DNA of 64,000 nt from Nocardia nova SH22a (GCF_000523235.1 NZ_CP006850.1:6820001-6884000); one strand, 5' to 3'; positions 41,406-50,583 are shown, counted from the stretch's first letter. Notes: generated from the letters alone by a model not told the origin. Numbers and translations are program-made.

Positions 41406-41420
41406 CGCGGTCCCCCTTTC

Positions 41421-42074
41421 TCAACCCACGTACGCGGTGCCGGAACGGTGGTCCGCCACCTCGCGGATCCACTCGGCGATATCCGCGGTGACCGCGGCAC
41501 GCACCGGCTCGTGCAGCAAATCGTGCCCGGCATCCGGGTACTCGTGCAACCCCACTCGCGGATACCGGACCGTCCAGTCCCGAACGGCATCGACGGGCGC
41601 GCGGCGGTCGTCGACGCCGTGCAGCGCCAGAATCGGTAGATCCGGCGGCGGTCCGGCGGCCGGATCGACGGCCCGCCGCGGAGTTCCGGTCAGCACCAGC
41701 GCGAGACATCCGGACAGCTCCGGGCGCGCGGCGGCCGCCAGGCAGGTGGCCGCACCGAGCGAGTGGCCCGCGAGGACGAAGGGCACCTCCGGGTGATCGC
41801 CGCGCGCCCGCTCGGCCAGCAGCACCGCGTCGGCGGCGAGCTCGGCGAGGGTTCCGGGCGCGTCCGGATCCCCCTCGCTCAGGCCCTGCCCCGAGGTGTC
41901 GAGGCATCGGGTCTCGATATCGCGGCGGCTCAGGGCCCGCCCGAACAGGTGGTAGTGCCCGCTGTGCTGGCCCGTCCCCGGCAGGAATCCGACGATCACC
42001 GCGGGCCTCGGACTCTCCGCCTGCCAGCATCGGTAGTGGAGACGTCCGCGAGCGCCCTGGAAGTACGGCATCAC
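41421..42074 (-). CDS. Alpha/beta hydrolase (lysophospholipase-like)
   Basis: 217-residue hydrolase. The nucleophile elbow GHSLGAATC (about residues 103-111), acid residue region HGVDDRRAP and catalytic His in DAGHDLLHEP form a full triad. The N-terminus (VIVGFLPGTGQHSGHYHLFG) matches monoglyceride lipase/lysophospholipase-like enzymes. First gene of the ESX-associated operon, 15 bp ahead of the small helical protein. It may act on lipids; substrate unknown. The start is GTG 42074 or the adjacent ATG. Confidence 0.9.
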   Translation of the reverse strand: MMPYFQGARGRLHYRCWQAESPRPAVIVGFLPGTGQHSGHYHLFGRALSRRDIETRCLDTSGQGLSEGDPDAPGTLAELAADAVLLAERARGDHPEVPFVLAGHSLGAATCLAAAARPELSGCLALVLTGTPRRAVDPAAGPPPDLPILALHGVDDRRAPVDAVRDWTVRYPRVGLHEYPDAGHDLLHEPVRAAVTADIAEWIREVADHRSGTAYVG

Positions 42075-42213
42075 ACCATTGTTCGCGATCGCGGGCGCGC
42101 GAGCGATCCGAGCCCGATCTCCGACACGCCCCCCTCACGCCACGCCGTGCGACCTCGAAAGATTACGCTGTGCGCAACTCGGGACGCAGGCGGTGGGTCG
42201 GCCGCGTGCGGGG

Positions 42214-45200
42214 ATGCGGAACTCAGGAAGGCCGCGATTGATTCTGTTCGGCGATCGTGTCGTGTGCAGCACCGACGACCTCGTGGTTGCGGCGCGCTGC
42301 GAATTCGCGCTGCTGCGTGCGCTCGATACCGAACTGGGCCTTGTCTTCTCGCCCTCCCCCGATGTTTCCGAGAGATCCGGCGCCGCGGGCCTGCGGCTCG
42401 GTGCGCAAGGGGTTCCGGCCGAGACCTTCGAGGATCTGTCCGCCGATTTCGGTGACGCGCTGGTGCGGATCGAGCCGCCCACCACTCCGGCCCTCGCGGA
42501 GTGGTCGCGCGCACACGAGGCGACCGTGGCCGCCCTGCGCGCCGGTGCCCCCGCGGTCGCGGGCGCGGTCCTGTTCGACGGCGAATTCGCGGCCGGATGC
42601 GCCGTCGTCGTCCGCTCCGAGCGCGCGCTCGTCCTGTACGTCCACACCACCGGCTCCGACATCGCGGCGCTGATGGAGGCGGCGGCCTGCGCGCGGATGC
42701 TGCGCGAGAACGGGTTCGGCGTCGATCCGATTGTGCACATGCGGAATTCGGCGGGCGCGGAAGTGATCCACGACCTGTCCGCGGCCGAAACCGTCTACGC
42801 CGCACGGCGAATGCGGCTCCGAACGATACTCGCGGCGAAACAGGACGAACTGCTGCCCGTGCAGTGGGGCGACCGCCGCTATCTCGCCTGCGGACACTGC
42901 GCGCGCTGCACCGCGGAACTGGTCGCCCAGCGGGATCTGCTGCTGGTGGCCGGTATGCGGCCCGCGGTCCGGGCGCAGTTGCGCGATGCCGGTATCACCA
43001 CCGTCGACCGCCTCGCCTCGGCCGATTCCGCGGTGACCGGGATCCCGGCGCCGACCCTGTCGATGCTGCGACGACAGGCCGAGCTGCGGTTGCGGCGGGA
43101 ACACTCCGGCGATACCGCCTACGTGGTCACCGACGCGACGGCGTTCGGCGAACTCGCCGCCGCGGACGCCGGTGACGTCTTCGTCTCGGTGGCCGGGCCG
43201 GTGGTCGGGGTCGGGGTGACCGCGCGCGGCGCCGACGGCGGAGAGGGCGTATTCCTGTTCCACGCCTTCACCATCCACGATCCGGTGGCACTGCTGGAAT
43301 TCCTCGCCGATCGCCAGCAGCAATACCCGCAATTGCGGATCTACCACTACTGCTCGCCGATCCGCACCCTGCTGGCCGATCTGTGCGCACGCTGCGGCGC
43401 GGACGAGGACACCTCCGACGATCTGCTCGGCGCACTGCTGGATCTGTATCCGATCGTCCGCTCGGCGGTACTGATCGGCGCCCGTTCCTACGCCCTGCCG
43501 GAGGTCCTGGAACTGCTCGACGCCGGGACCACCCCCGGCGGAACCGATCTCGAATCCGCCTGCGCCGCAACGCTGCGGCTGCGCGATCGGCTGGCGGAGC
43601 TGGCGGCCGAACACGACATCCGGCCGCAGCCGGTGCCCCGCGGCGCGGGCGCCGAACAACCCAGCGCGGTCGAGGCGGCGCTGCGCGAATTCGCCTTCGA
43701 CTACGACGAATCCCGCAGTTCCGCCCAGCAGGCCGCGGCGCTGATGGCCGCCGTCCTGGGGTACCACCGCCGCGAACGTTTGCCGCTGCACTGGGCACAC
43801 GAGGACCGCCTGCACCGCCCGATCGGCGAATGGGCCGACACCGCAGGGGTTCTCGTCGCCGACTGGGCCGGTGTCGACGCGAAATGGCAGCACACCGACG
43901 ACCGGCCGATGCGGCGTTATCTCACGCTCACCGGACGTCTCGGTACCGGTCGCCCGCCGCCGCCCGGTACGGCGGTGCGCACGCTCTACGACGGCCACGT
44001 CCCCGATCTGCCCGCCACCCCCGGCCGTCGCGTCACGGCGGCGGCCACCGTCCTGGGCTGCGCACTGGACGACAACTTCGACGATGTGATCCGGGTGGAG
44101 GAGATCCTGCCACCGGGCTGCGCGCCCTACGACGAACTGCCGGTCGCGATCGTGCCCGATCCGCCGGGGCCCGACGAGAATCTGGAACGCACACTGGCCG
44201 CGGTCGCACACCAACTGCTGGTCAGCCTGCCCGAGGTGCCCCGCACCGCGGTCTTCGACCTGTTGTGCCGACGCAGGCCGCGGTTGCGTTCCGGCGGTGC
44301 GCTGCCGGAGGTGTTCGGCGATTACGCCGCCGCCGTCACCGCCGCACTGCTGGATCTGGACGACTCGTATCTCGCCGTGCAGGGGCCGTCCGGAACCGGG
44401 AAGACCGATACCACCGCACGAGTCGTCGAACGCCTGGTCACCCGCTACAAGTGGCGGGTCGGCATTGTGGCGCAATCGCATTCGGCCGCCGAGTCGCTGC
44501 TGGACGCGGTGGTCCGGGTGGGGGTGCTGCCCGAGCTGGTCGCGAAATCGGATGTGCACACGGTGGCGCCCGAATGGCTGGGCATCGCCGCCGACCGCTA
44601 TCCCCGCTTTCTGGACAATGCGGTGAACGGCTGCGTGATCGGCGGTCTGCCACCCGATTTCACCGATCCCGAGCAGGTGGCGCCCGCGAGCCTGGATCTG
44701 CTGGTGATCGCCGATGCCGGGTATTTCCCCCTGGCACAGGCCATCGCGGCCGGTGCGGCGGCACGGAATCTGCTGCTGCTCGGCGATCCGGCCCCGCTGC
44801 CGGGTACCGGCCTGCATCCGGAGCGGGTGCACGATTCGGCGCTCGGCCGGATCGTGGGCGACAACCCCACGCTGCCACCGGATTTCGGGTATTTTCTGGA
44901 GCGCACCTGGCGGATGCATCCGCAGCTGTGCGGGCCGGTGTCGCGGCTGCGCTACGGCAATCGGCTGCGTTCCAACGAAACCGTCACGCTGGCACGCGAA
45001 CTCGAGGATGTGCCGCCCGGAATCCGGATGGTCCCGGTCGAACATCACGGCAACAGCACCGAATCCGCCGAGGAGGCCCGCGAGATCGTGCGGCAGGTGC
45101 GCGGACTCCTGGGGTGCACCTGGCGTCAGGGGGTGCCGGCGCGGCGGCTGCATCCGCACGACATCCTGGTGGTCACGCCGTATCACGCCCAGGTCGCGCG

Positions 45201-45492
45201 GATTCGAACCCTGTTGTCGCGGGCCCGGATCGAGGATGTGGTGGTGGGTACCGCCGACCGGTTCCGCGGCCGCGAGGCCACCGTCGTGCTGATCTCCATG
45301 ACCACCTCGTCGCCGGGGGACGCACCGGACGGCATGGACGAACTGCTGTCGCGGCACTGGCTGACCACCGCGGTCTCGCGGGCGATGTGGTCGGCCGTCG
45401 TCGTCGCCTCACCGCTGCTCACCGACTATCTGCCCGAGACTCCCGGGCAGCTGGCCGAACTGGCCGCCTTCCTGGAACTGACCGGCGGCTGA
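42214..45492 (+). CDS. TM0106-type RecB-like nuclease fused to SF1 helicase
   Basis: 1092-residue DNA-processing enzyme. The N-terminal ~450 residues resemble the TM0106 RecB-like nuclease family: VVCSTDDLVVAARCEFALL, and a Cys cluster CGHCARC (226-232) that may bind an Fe-S cluster or zinc. The C-terminal half is a superfamily-1 helicase: Walker A GPSGTGKTDT near 726, DAGYFPLAQA as a modified motif II, and RFRGREATVVLISMTTSS / TTAVSRAM as motifs V-VI. It is related to Dna2/Cas4-like nuclease-helicases in repair or defence. ATG 42214 is preferred; TTG 42238 with AGGAAGG is an alternative. It stands alone, with convergent and divergent neighbours. Confidence 0.88.
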   Translation: MRNSGRPRLILFGDRVVCSTDDLVVAARCEFALLRALDTELGLVFSPSPDVSERSGAAGLRLGAQGVPAETFEDLSADFGDALVRIEPPTTPALAEWSRAHEATVAALRAGAPAVAGAVLFDGEFAAGCAVVVRSERALVLYVHTTGSDIAALMEAAACARMLRENGFGVDPIVHMRNSAGAEVIHDLSAAETVYAARRMRLRTILAAKQDELLPVQWGDRRYLACGHCARCTAELVAQRDLLLVAGMRPAVRAQLRDAGITTVDRLASADSAVTGIPAPTLSMLRRQAELRLRREHSGDTAYVVTDATAFGELAAADAGDVFVSVAGPVVGVGVTARGADGGEGVFLFHAFTIHDPVALLEFLADRQQQYPQLRIYHYCSPIRTLLADLCARCGADEDTSDDLLGALLDLYPIVRSAVLIGARSYALPEVLELLDAGTTPGGTDLESACAATLRLRDRLAELAAEHDIRPQPVPRGAGAEQPSAVEAALREFAFDYDESRSSAQQAAALMAAVLGYHRRERLPLHWAHEDRLHRPIGEWADTAGVLVADWAGVDAKWQHTDDRPMRRYLTLTGRLGTGRPPPPGTAVRTLYDGHVPDLPATPGRRVTAAATVLGCALDDNFDDVIRVEEILPPGCAPYDELPVAIVPDPPGPDENLERTLAAVAHQLLVSLPEVPRTAVFDLLCRRRPRLRSGGALPEVFGDYAAAVTAALLDLDDSYLAVQGPSGTGKTDTTARVVERLVTRYKWRVGIVAQSHSAAESLLDAVVRVGVLPELVAKSDVHTVAPEWLGIAADRYPRFLDNAVNGCVIGGLPPDFTDPEQVAPASLDLLVIADAGYFPLAQAIAAGAAARNLLLLGDPAPLPGTGLHPERVHDSALGRIVGDNPTLPPDFGYFLERTWRMHPQLCGPVSRLRYGNRLRSNETVTLARELEDVPPGIRMVPVEHHGNSTESAEEAREIVRQVRGLLGCTWRQGVPARRLHPHDILVVTPYHAQVARIRTLLSRARIEDVVVGTADRFRGREATVVLISMTTSSPGDAPDGMDELLSRHWLTTAVSRAMWSAVVVASPLLTDYLPETPGQLAELAAFLELTGG

Positions 45493-45512
45493 CTTCGGGG
45501 CTCAGCCGAAGT
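45492..45512. terminator. Short hairpin shared by convergent genes
   Basis: ACTTCGG (45492-45498) pairs with CCGAAGT (45506-45512) around a 7-base loop. It overlaps the 3' ends of the nuclease-helicase gene and the PLP-enzyme gene, and could end both transcripts. Confidence 0.45.
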
Positions 45513-46677
45513 TGCGGCCCTCACCGCGATAGGTGGGCACCTCGGTACGCCGGTCGTCGGCGTCGACGATCTGGATCCGGTCGAAACGCTCGCAGAGCTC
45601 ACCGGCCTTGGCGTGCCGCAGCCACACCCGATCGCCGACCTTCAGCTCCGCGGCGCCGGTGAACGGGGTCTGCACCTCTCCCGCCCCCTCGGTGCCGATC
45701 AGGCGTAGCCCCTTGGGCCACACCGGTTTCGGCACCCTGGACGCCCCCGCCGGACCGGAGGCGATATAGCCACCGGCGAACGCGGTCGCGATATCGGGAG
45801 CCGGCCGGCGCAATACCGGCAACGCGAAGAACAGTGCGGGCCGGGGCGTGAACGACCGGTAGCCGTCGAACAGCGTCGGCACGTACAGGCCGGACCCGGC
45901 GGTCACCTCGGTGACCTCGGGCGCGCCGACACTCACCTCGATCGATCCGCTACCACCGCTGTTGACGATCTCGAGCGCACCGGCCACCGAGCGCACCGCG
46001 TCCAGCACCCGCGTACGGCGGGAACCGATTTCGGATGCCGACAGCCGCTTGACCACGCGCACAGCGGGATTCGTATCGGGCAGCCCGGCGATCTGGGCCT
46101 CGTAGGTCATCACGCCGACCACCCGGAAGCCGCGGTCGCGGGCCGCGCGGGCGAGTCGCTCGGCCTGTTCCGGCGTGCGGATCGGCGAGCGGCGCACACC
46201 CAGATGCAGGGGGCCGATCCGGAGCGAGGCGTCGACGTCCAGGCAGATCCGGGGCGCGGCCGTGGTGCCGATCGCGGACCGGATCAGGTCCAGTTGCGCC
46301 ACATCGTCGACCATCAGCGTGACCGAGTCGAGCAGTGTCGCGTCTGCGCCCAGTTCGGCCAGCGCGGATCGGTCGACGGTGGGATAGCCGAGCAGGACAT
46401 CGCGTGCGCCGTGCCCCGCCAGCCACAGCGCCTCGCGCAGCGAATAGGACATGATCCCGGCGAAGCCGCCGTGCGCGGTGAGGTCGGACCCGAGCACTTC
46501 CTCGAGGACCGCGCGGCAGCGCACGGACTTGCTCGCCACCCGGATCGGCACACCGCGCGCCCGGCGCACGAGATCGGCGGCATTGGCGCGCAGGGCACTC
46601 AGATCCAGCGCGGCCAGTGGCGGATCAAGATCGGCGGTGGCGGCATGCAGGTCGGCGATCTGCGACGTATCTGTCAC
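45502..46677 (-). CDS. D-threonine aldolase / amino-acid deaminase-like PLP enzyme
   Basis: 391-residue fold-type III PLP enzyme (alanine-racemase N-terminal barrel). Lys50 in IRVASKSVR is the Schiff-base lysine. The C-terminal metal-binding segment RHAKAGELCERFDR (His and Cys) is typical of D-threonine aldolase and D-serine dehydratase. The family cleaves or deaminates beta-hydroxy D-amino acids; substrate unknown. Opens with GTG (MTDTSQIADLHAATADLDPP). No partner gene is evident. The gene before it on the same strand is a TetR-like protein on the other side of a 54-bp gap. Confidence 0.9.
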   Translation of the reverse strand: MTDTSQIADLHAATADLDPPLAALDLSALRANAADLVRRARGVPIRVASKSVRCRAVLEEVLGSDLTAHGGFAGIMSYSLREALWLAGHGARDVLLGYPTVDRSALAELGADATLLDSVTLMVDDVAQLDLIRSAIGTTAAPRICLDVDASLRIGPLHLGVRRSPIRTPEQAERLARAARDRGFRVVGVMTYEAQIAGLPDTNPAVRVVKRLSASEIGSRRTRVLDAVRSVAGALEIVNSGGSGSIEVSVGAPEVTEVTAGSGLYVPTLFDGYRSFTPRPALFFALPVLRRPAPDIATAFAGGYIASGPAGASRVPKPVWPKGLRLIGTEGAGEVQTPFTGAAELKVGDRVWLRHAKAGELCERFDRIQIVDADDRRTEVPTYRGEGRNFG

Positions 46678-46731
46678 GACAACCAGCCAATCACGAAACT
46701 GGTCAGACGTCCAGGTATTGCCGGATCGAGA

Positions 46732-47211
46732 TCAGAGGTCGACGGCCTTCGTGGTCAGCGTCGAGACCAGATCGTCGAAGACCACCAGGGTGGTCTCGTC
46801 GTCACAATCGGCCAGCCAGCGCAGGATGGTCCCCTGCATGACGGCCACGACGTAGGCGGCGATCGCCTCGACCGGCTCGATCCACTGCGTCTGCGAGCGC
46901 TCGGCACACAGTTGCAGATAGGCCGCGACCTCGGTGTCCAGATCACGGAACAGGGCCGAGACCGCCGGATCGGCGACACAGTCGGCCCGGCCGTCCCAGC
47001 GCCTGCGTAATGCGGCGATGGTGGCCTCGAGCGTGCGGACCTGCCGTTCCGGCGTCGCCTTGATCGCAGGCCACAACGCACTCACACCGGCATGCAGAAG
47101 GACTCGCAACGCCCGGGTGCCGGTGCAATCGATGGCGGCGTACGCCGTATCGACGGCCTCCTGCACGGCCGGCCGGGGCCGGGTCCCAATCATCTCTCCA
47201 CTAGCGCTCAA
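46732..47211 (-). CDS. TetR-like ligand-domain protein lacking a visible HTH
   Basis: About 159 residues from TTG 47211 (GGGAG six bases upstream); ATG 47193 is an alternative, and the frame is open to 47331. The sequence (RALRVLLHAGVSALW, RQVRTLEATIAALRRRW, AIAAYVVAVMQGTILRWLADCDDE) looks like the helical C-terminal domain of a TetR regulator. Upstream residues do not form the N-terminal helix-turn-helix in any frame I checked by eye. It may be a decayed regulator or a stand-alone helical protein. Confidence 0.5.
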   Translation of the reverse strand: MSASGEMIGTRPRPAVQEAVDTAYAAIDCTGTRALRVLLHAGVSALWPAIKATPERQVRTLEATIAALRRRWDGRADCVADPAVSALFRDLDTEVAAYLQLCAERSQTQWIEPVEAIAAYVVAVMQGTILRWLADCDDETTLVVFDDLVSTLTTKAVDL

Positions 47212-47573
47212 CGACGACTCCCTCGGCGAAGGAACGCGCGCACCTTGCCAGCGCGGCTCCATCAACGGGTATCGGATCTGTGGCGATCTCTTCCGAGATC
47301 GGCCTCGGGCGACCCGTTCAACATCCGTCAATGTTAGAGGCTATTCGGGGATGGCGACCAGGTTCGATGGGTCATTCCGGACTGAAAGAATGTTTTCGTT
47401 ACCACTTCGGCACCCGATGTTCGGAGTCGCCCGAGCGGATCGGCCACGGTCAGCGTGCCTGCCGACGGAGCCCAAACCCAGAGCACTCTACGGCCCGGAA
47501 GGCGGAATCGTTATATCGATGTGGGCGAGCCCACACGTCATCGAACGCCGTCGCGCCCTGTCGATACCGCGGA

Positions 47574-47579
47574 TAACCT
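47574..47579 (+). promoter_or_regulatory. -10 box for leaderless phosphatase gene
   Basis: TAACCT ends 6 bp before GTG 47586, with no ribosome-binding site between. The 254-bp gap upstream (47332-47585) shows no gene. Confidence 0.45.
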
Positions 47580-47585
47580 GGAATC

Positions 47586-48326
47586 GTGAGCATCGCGCGC
47601 CCCGATCATCTCCACATTTCCGGCACCTTCAACTATCGCGACGTCGGCGGGCTGCGCACGACGAGCGGCACGAAGATCCGCGGGGGCGTTCTGCTCCGAT
47701 CGGCCCAGCTGTGCCAACTCGACGAGCGCGGGCACAGCACACTGCGGCAGCTGGGCGTCACCACGGTCCACGATCTGCGCGGCCCGGCCGAGGCGGATCG
47801 GATGGGCATCGACCTGCTGCCCGCGGGGATCCGGCTGGAACTGACCCCCTTCGATTCCGCGATCGGCACCGCGCCCCCGCACGAGGGTGGCGCGGACCGC
47901 GGCGGCCATCTGGATCTGACGGCCGTGTACGCCGCCTTCCCGTCGATGCCCGAGGTCGGTGTCGCACTGACGGCGATGGCACAGTCGCTGGCCCGGGGCG
48001 ACGGCGCGGTCCTGGTGCACTGCGCGGCGGGTAAGGATCGCACCGGCTGGGCGATCGCCACCCTGCTGCGCGCGGTCGGCGTCACCGAGGACGACATCCT
48101 TGCCGACTACCTGCTCAGCAATGACGCGGTCGACTCGCTGGCCGCGGACGTGGCCCGCAATTCCGGCGGCACGCTGCCGCCCGCGCTGCTCGGGGTGAGC
48201 ATGGAGTACCTGGCGGCCGGTACCGAGGCCATGCACCGGCTGCACGGCGGTCTCGACGGATACCTCGAGGCCATCGGGTTCACACCCGAACTGCGCACCG
48301 CATTGCACGCGCGCATGCTGGAGTGA
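47586..48326 (+). CDS. Tyrosine-protein phosphatase, PtpB-like
   Basis: 246-residue phosphatase of the PtpB / YwqE-independent lipid-tyrosine phosphatase group. It opens with the family signature GTFNYRDVGGLRTTSG. The P-loop is HCAAGKDRTG with nucleophile Cys146 and Arg152; the Lys in the loop is typical of PtpB-like enzymes that also act on phosphoinositides. The general acid probably lies in the preceding SMPEVG-region loop. The GTG start is set by the leaderless -10 box. No signal peptide is seen; mycobacterial PtpB is nevertheless exported. Confidence 0.92.
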   Translation: MSIARPDHLHISGTFNYRDVGGLRTTSGTKIRGGVLLRSAQLCQLDERGHSTLRQLGVTTVHDLRGPAEADRMGIDLLPAGIRLELTPFDSAIGTAPPHEGGADRGGHLDLTAVYAAFPSMPEVGVALTAMAQSLARGDGAVLVHCAAGKDRTGWAIATLLRAVGVTEDDILADYLLSNDAVDSLAADVARNSGGTLPPALLGVSMEYLAAGTEAMHRLHGGLDGYLEAIGFTPELRTALHARMLE

Positions 48327-48344
48327 CGGTGTGACGCACCGCAC

Positions 48345-49607
48345 TCACTCGGCGCGATGCACCATGCCGTCGGTATCGATGCTGACCTGATTGCCGGTGT
48401 GGAACCAGCTGCCGGTGAAACGGGACTCGGTGGTCTGCGGGTCGTTCCAGTAGCGGCGGGTGACATTCGGCCCGCGGCACAGCAATTCACCGCTGCCGCC
48501 ACCGGCCCGCGGCCCCCACAGCGCCAATTCCGTACCGCCGAACGGGAATCCGAGCAGATCACTGCCGGAGGTCGCACCGCCGTCCACGAGCGCCAGGCCG
48601 ATACCGCTGGTTTCGGTCGCACCCCAGACCGACCACTGCCGGGCCAGCGGGAACACCTCCCGCAGCGCCGTGGACACCAGATCGGCCGTCCCGGCGGCGG
48701 TGGCGGCGAGTTCGGCCCGATGGCCCGCACTGCACACCTGACGCACGCCCTCGGCGCGCACACCGGCCAGTGTCGGCAGCAGACCCGCGAAGATGCGCGG
48801 GGTCGCGGCCACCATGTCGATGCGCTCGGTGAGCAGGGTCTCCGCGACCATCGCCGGATCGGGGGCCAGCACCACGGTGCCGCCGACCGCGAAGGTCGGC
48901 AGCAGCTGATCCACACACCCGCTGGCGTGGGCCAGCGGCAGCAGCACGAGATTGCGCAGGCCGTCGGTGGGCAGATCGAAGGCGCCGACCACCGACCGCA
49001 CCGCGGACAGCAGATTCTCGTTGGTCAACTCGACCCCGCGCGGACCGCTCTCCTCGGCCGCGTTCGGGACCGTCCGGTCGGCGAGGCCGCTGGTGTAGCA
49101 GAGCAGTGCCAGCTCCCCGAGGGAGGCGCCGTCGTCGATGAAGGAGGCGCCGTCTGGCAGATCCGCGTAACCGGCCTCCGGCCCGCCGCCGTCGAGGACG
49201 AAATCCGCACAGCTGTCCGCGAGCACCTGCGCGGCGACGGCCTCGGGCAGACCGTCGTGCACCAGCACCGGCACCGCACCCGACAGCAGCGCACCGAGGA
49301 ACGCCTGCACCCAGCGCGCGCCCACCGGCATCCGCACCGCGACCCGGTCGCCGTAGCCGATGCCGTGCTCCTGTAGTCCGCCCGCGATGCGGGACGCGGA
49401 GTGCCACAGCTCCCGATAGGTCAGCCGCGGCCCTCCGACCTCCACGACGGCCTCGCGCGCGGAGAAGGCGTGCACCTGAACATCGAGTAGTTCGGTGAGT
49501 GCCGGATTCAGGTTGCCGTAGCGAAGTACGCCATCGGCCCCGCGCGCAAGAGGGTTGCCACACCACGGAATTCGCATCTGCGGATATTCGATCAGAAGCT
49601 GCGCCAT
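48345..49607 (-). CDS. Truncated, P-loop-altered AMP-binding (acyl-CoA synthetase-like) protein
   Basis: 420-residue protein of the adenylate-forming family that ends at SWFHTGNQVSIDTDGMVHRAE, before the ~100-residue mobile C-terminal subdomain that carries the catalytic lysine. The ATP-binding P-loop, normally YTSGTTGRPKGV, reads YTSGLADRTV...GPRGVELTNENLL with an insertion. TGD of the hinge region is TGN. The convergent phosphatase gene occupies the following 19 bp onward, so the missing part is not encoded next to it. WGATETSG is conserved. Ligase activity is doubtful; it may bind acyl-adenylates or have lost function. CCGGAGGG precedes the ATG. Confidence 0.8.
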   Translation of the reverse strand: MAQLLIEYPQMRIPWCGNPLARGADGVLRYGNLNPALTELLDVQVHAFSAREAVVEVGGPRLTYRELWHSASRIAGGLQEHGIGYGDRVAVRMPVGARWVQAFLGALLSGAVPVLVHDGLPEAVAAQVLADSCADFVLDGGGPEAGYADLPDGASFIDDGASLGELALLCYTSGLADRTVPNAAEESGPRGVELTNENLLSAVRSVVGAFDLPTDGLRNLVLLPLAHASGCVDQLLPTFAVGGTVVLAPDPAMVAETLLTERIDMVAATPRIFAGLLPTLAGVRAEGVRQVCSAGHRAELAATAAGTADLVSTALREVFPLARQWSVWGATETSGIGLALVDGGATSGSDLLGFPFGGTELALWGPRAGGGSGELLCRGPNVTRRYWNDPQTTESRFTGSWFHTGNQVSIDTDGMVHRAE

Positions 49608-49631
49608 CAGTCCCTCCGGATGCCTCGTTGT

Positions 49632-49650
49632 ACAGGCACCTGTGACTATA
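49632..49650 (-). promoter_or_regulatory. -10 box and 12-bp palindrome before the AMP-binding gene
   Basis: On the minus strand TATAGT (49650-49645) is a strong -10 match. The palindrome ACAGG-CA-CCTGT (49632-49643) covers the expected start of transcription, where a repressor would act. The AMP-binding gene begins at 49607. Confidence 0.4.
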
Positions 49651-49700
49651 TGACGCAGATCACAATCATGTGGGGTTAGGCGCTAAAGATGTCCGGCCGA

Positions 49701-50495
49701 TCACCGCCCGGTGTAGCTCGCCTTCCCCGGACCGAGCTCGAGGAAGCTGCGGACGCCGCCTCGCAGATCCTCGGTGTCGAACAGTTCGCCGGACACCTCC
49801 GGGGTGACCGAATCCGCGTGCGCCACACCGCCGGAACGCCACGCGGCGATGATCTGCTTGGTGGCGGCGTGCGCGCGGGTGGGGCCGTCGGCGAGCCGGG
49901 CCGCCAGCGCGCGGGCGGCGGTGTCGACGTCGTCGTGCACCGCGTTGACCACACCCCACTCGGCCATCGTCGCCGCGTCGTAGAGATCACCTGTCATGAC
50001 CAGTTCCCGCGCCCGGCCGGAACCGGCGCGCTCGGCCAGTCGCTGCGGGCCGCCCATCGACGGCGTCAGGCCGACCACGGTTTCCACCAGCCCGAACTTC
50101 GCCTTCGGCCCGGCCAGCAGCACATCGCAGGCCAGCGAGATCTCGAAGGCCGCGGTGAGGGTGAGGCCGTGCGCGGCGAAGATCACCGGGCAGGGCAGCT
50201 CCTCGATCGGGTGGATGATCCGATCGAACAGCCGCTGCCACAGTTCGGCGCCCTGCGCCACGGTCAGCCCGTCGAATTCGTGCACGTCGACGCCGCCGGA
50301 GACGACCTTGCCCTCCGCGCGCAGCAGCAACGCGCGCGGCGGATTCGCGGTCAGCTCCGCGAGATCGTCGGCGAGCGACTCCAGCAGCGCCGAATCGAAC
50401 AGGTTCAGCGGCGGGTGGTCGATGGTGAGGATCGCGAGTTGCGCGCCGGCCTCGGTCTCGGTCCGTTCCAGCCGGGTGGGTTTCGAATCGCTCAT
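49701..50495 (-). CDS. Enoyl-CoA hydratase/isomerase (crotonase) family protein
   Basis: 264-residue crotonase-fold protein. Oxyanion-hole segments are LLLRAEGKVVSGGVDVHEF (about 57-75) and AAHGLTLTAAFEISLACD. The catalytic-loop segment is FGLVETVVGLTPSMGG, with Glu in the position used by hydratases, and KFG and QRLAER follow. The double catalytic Glu pattern is incomplete, so reaction type (hydratase, isomerase or hydrolase) is open. Genes on both sides are acyl-CoA-like or detoxifying, but no operon is clear. Confidence 0.88.
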   Translation of the reverse strand: MSDSKPTRLERTETEAGAQLAILTIDHPPLNLFDSALLESLADDLAELTANPPRALLLRAEGKVVSGGVDVHEFDGLTVAQGAELWQRLFDRIIHPIEELPCPVIFAAHGLTLTAAFEISLACDVLLAGPKAKFGLVETVVGLTPSMGGPQRLAERAGSGRARELVMTGDLYDAATMAEWGVVNAVHDDVDTAARALAARLADGPTRAHAATKQIIAAWRSGGVAHADSVTPEVSGELFDTEDLRGGVRSFLELGPGKASYTGR

Positions 50496-50583
50496 CGGGC
50501 GAATCTATCCAGATCCCCGGCGATCCGGTACCCCCGCCCATCGGTCCGCCCGGGCAGTCGGTGGTGTCTGACACACTGGTGCG

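Noticed and set aside
49641..49664. CRP-like site TGTGA...TCACA upstream of the AMP-binding gene
   Set aside because: The spacer is 14 bp and not the 6 bp needed for a CRP site.
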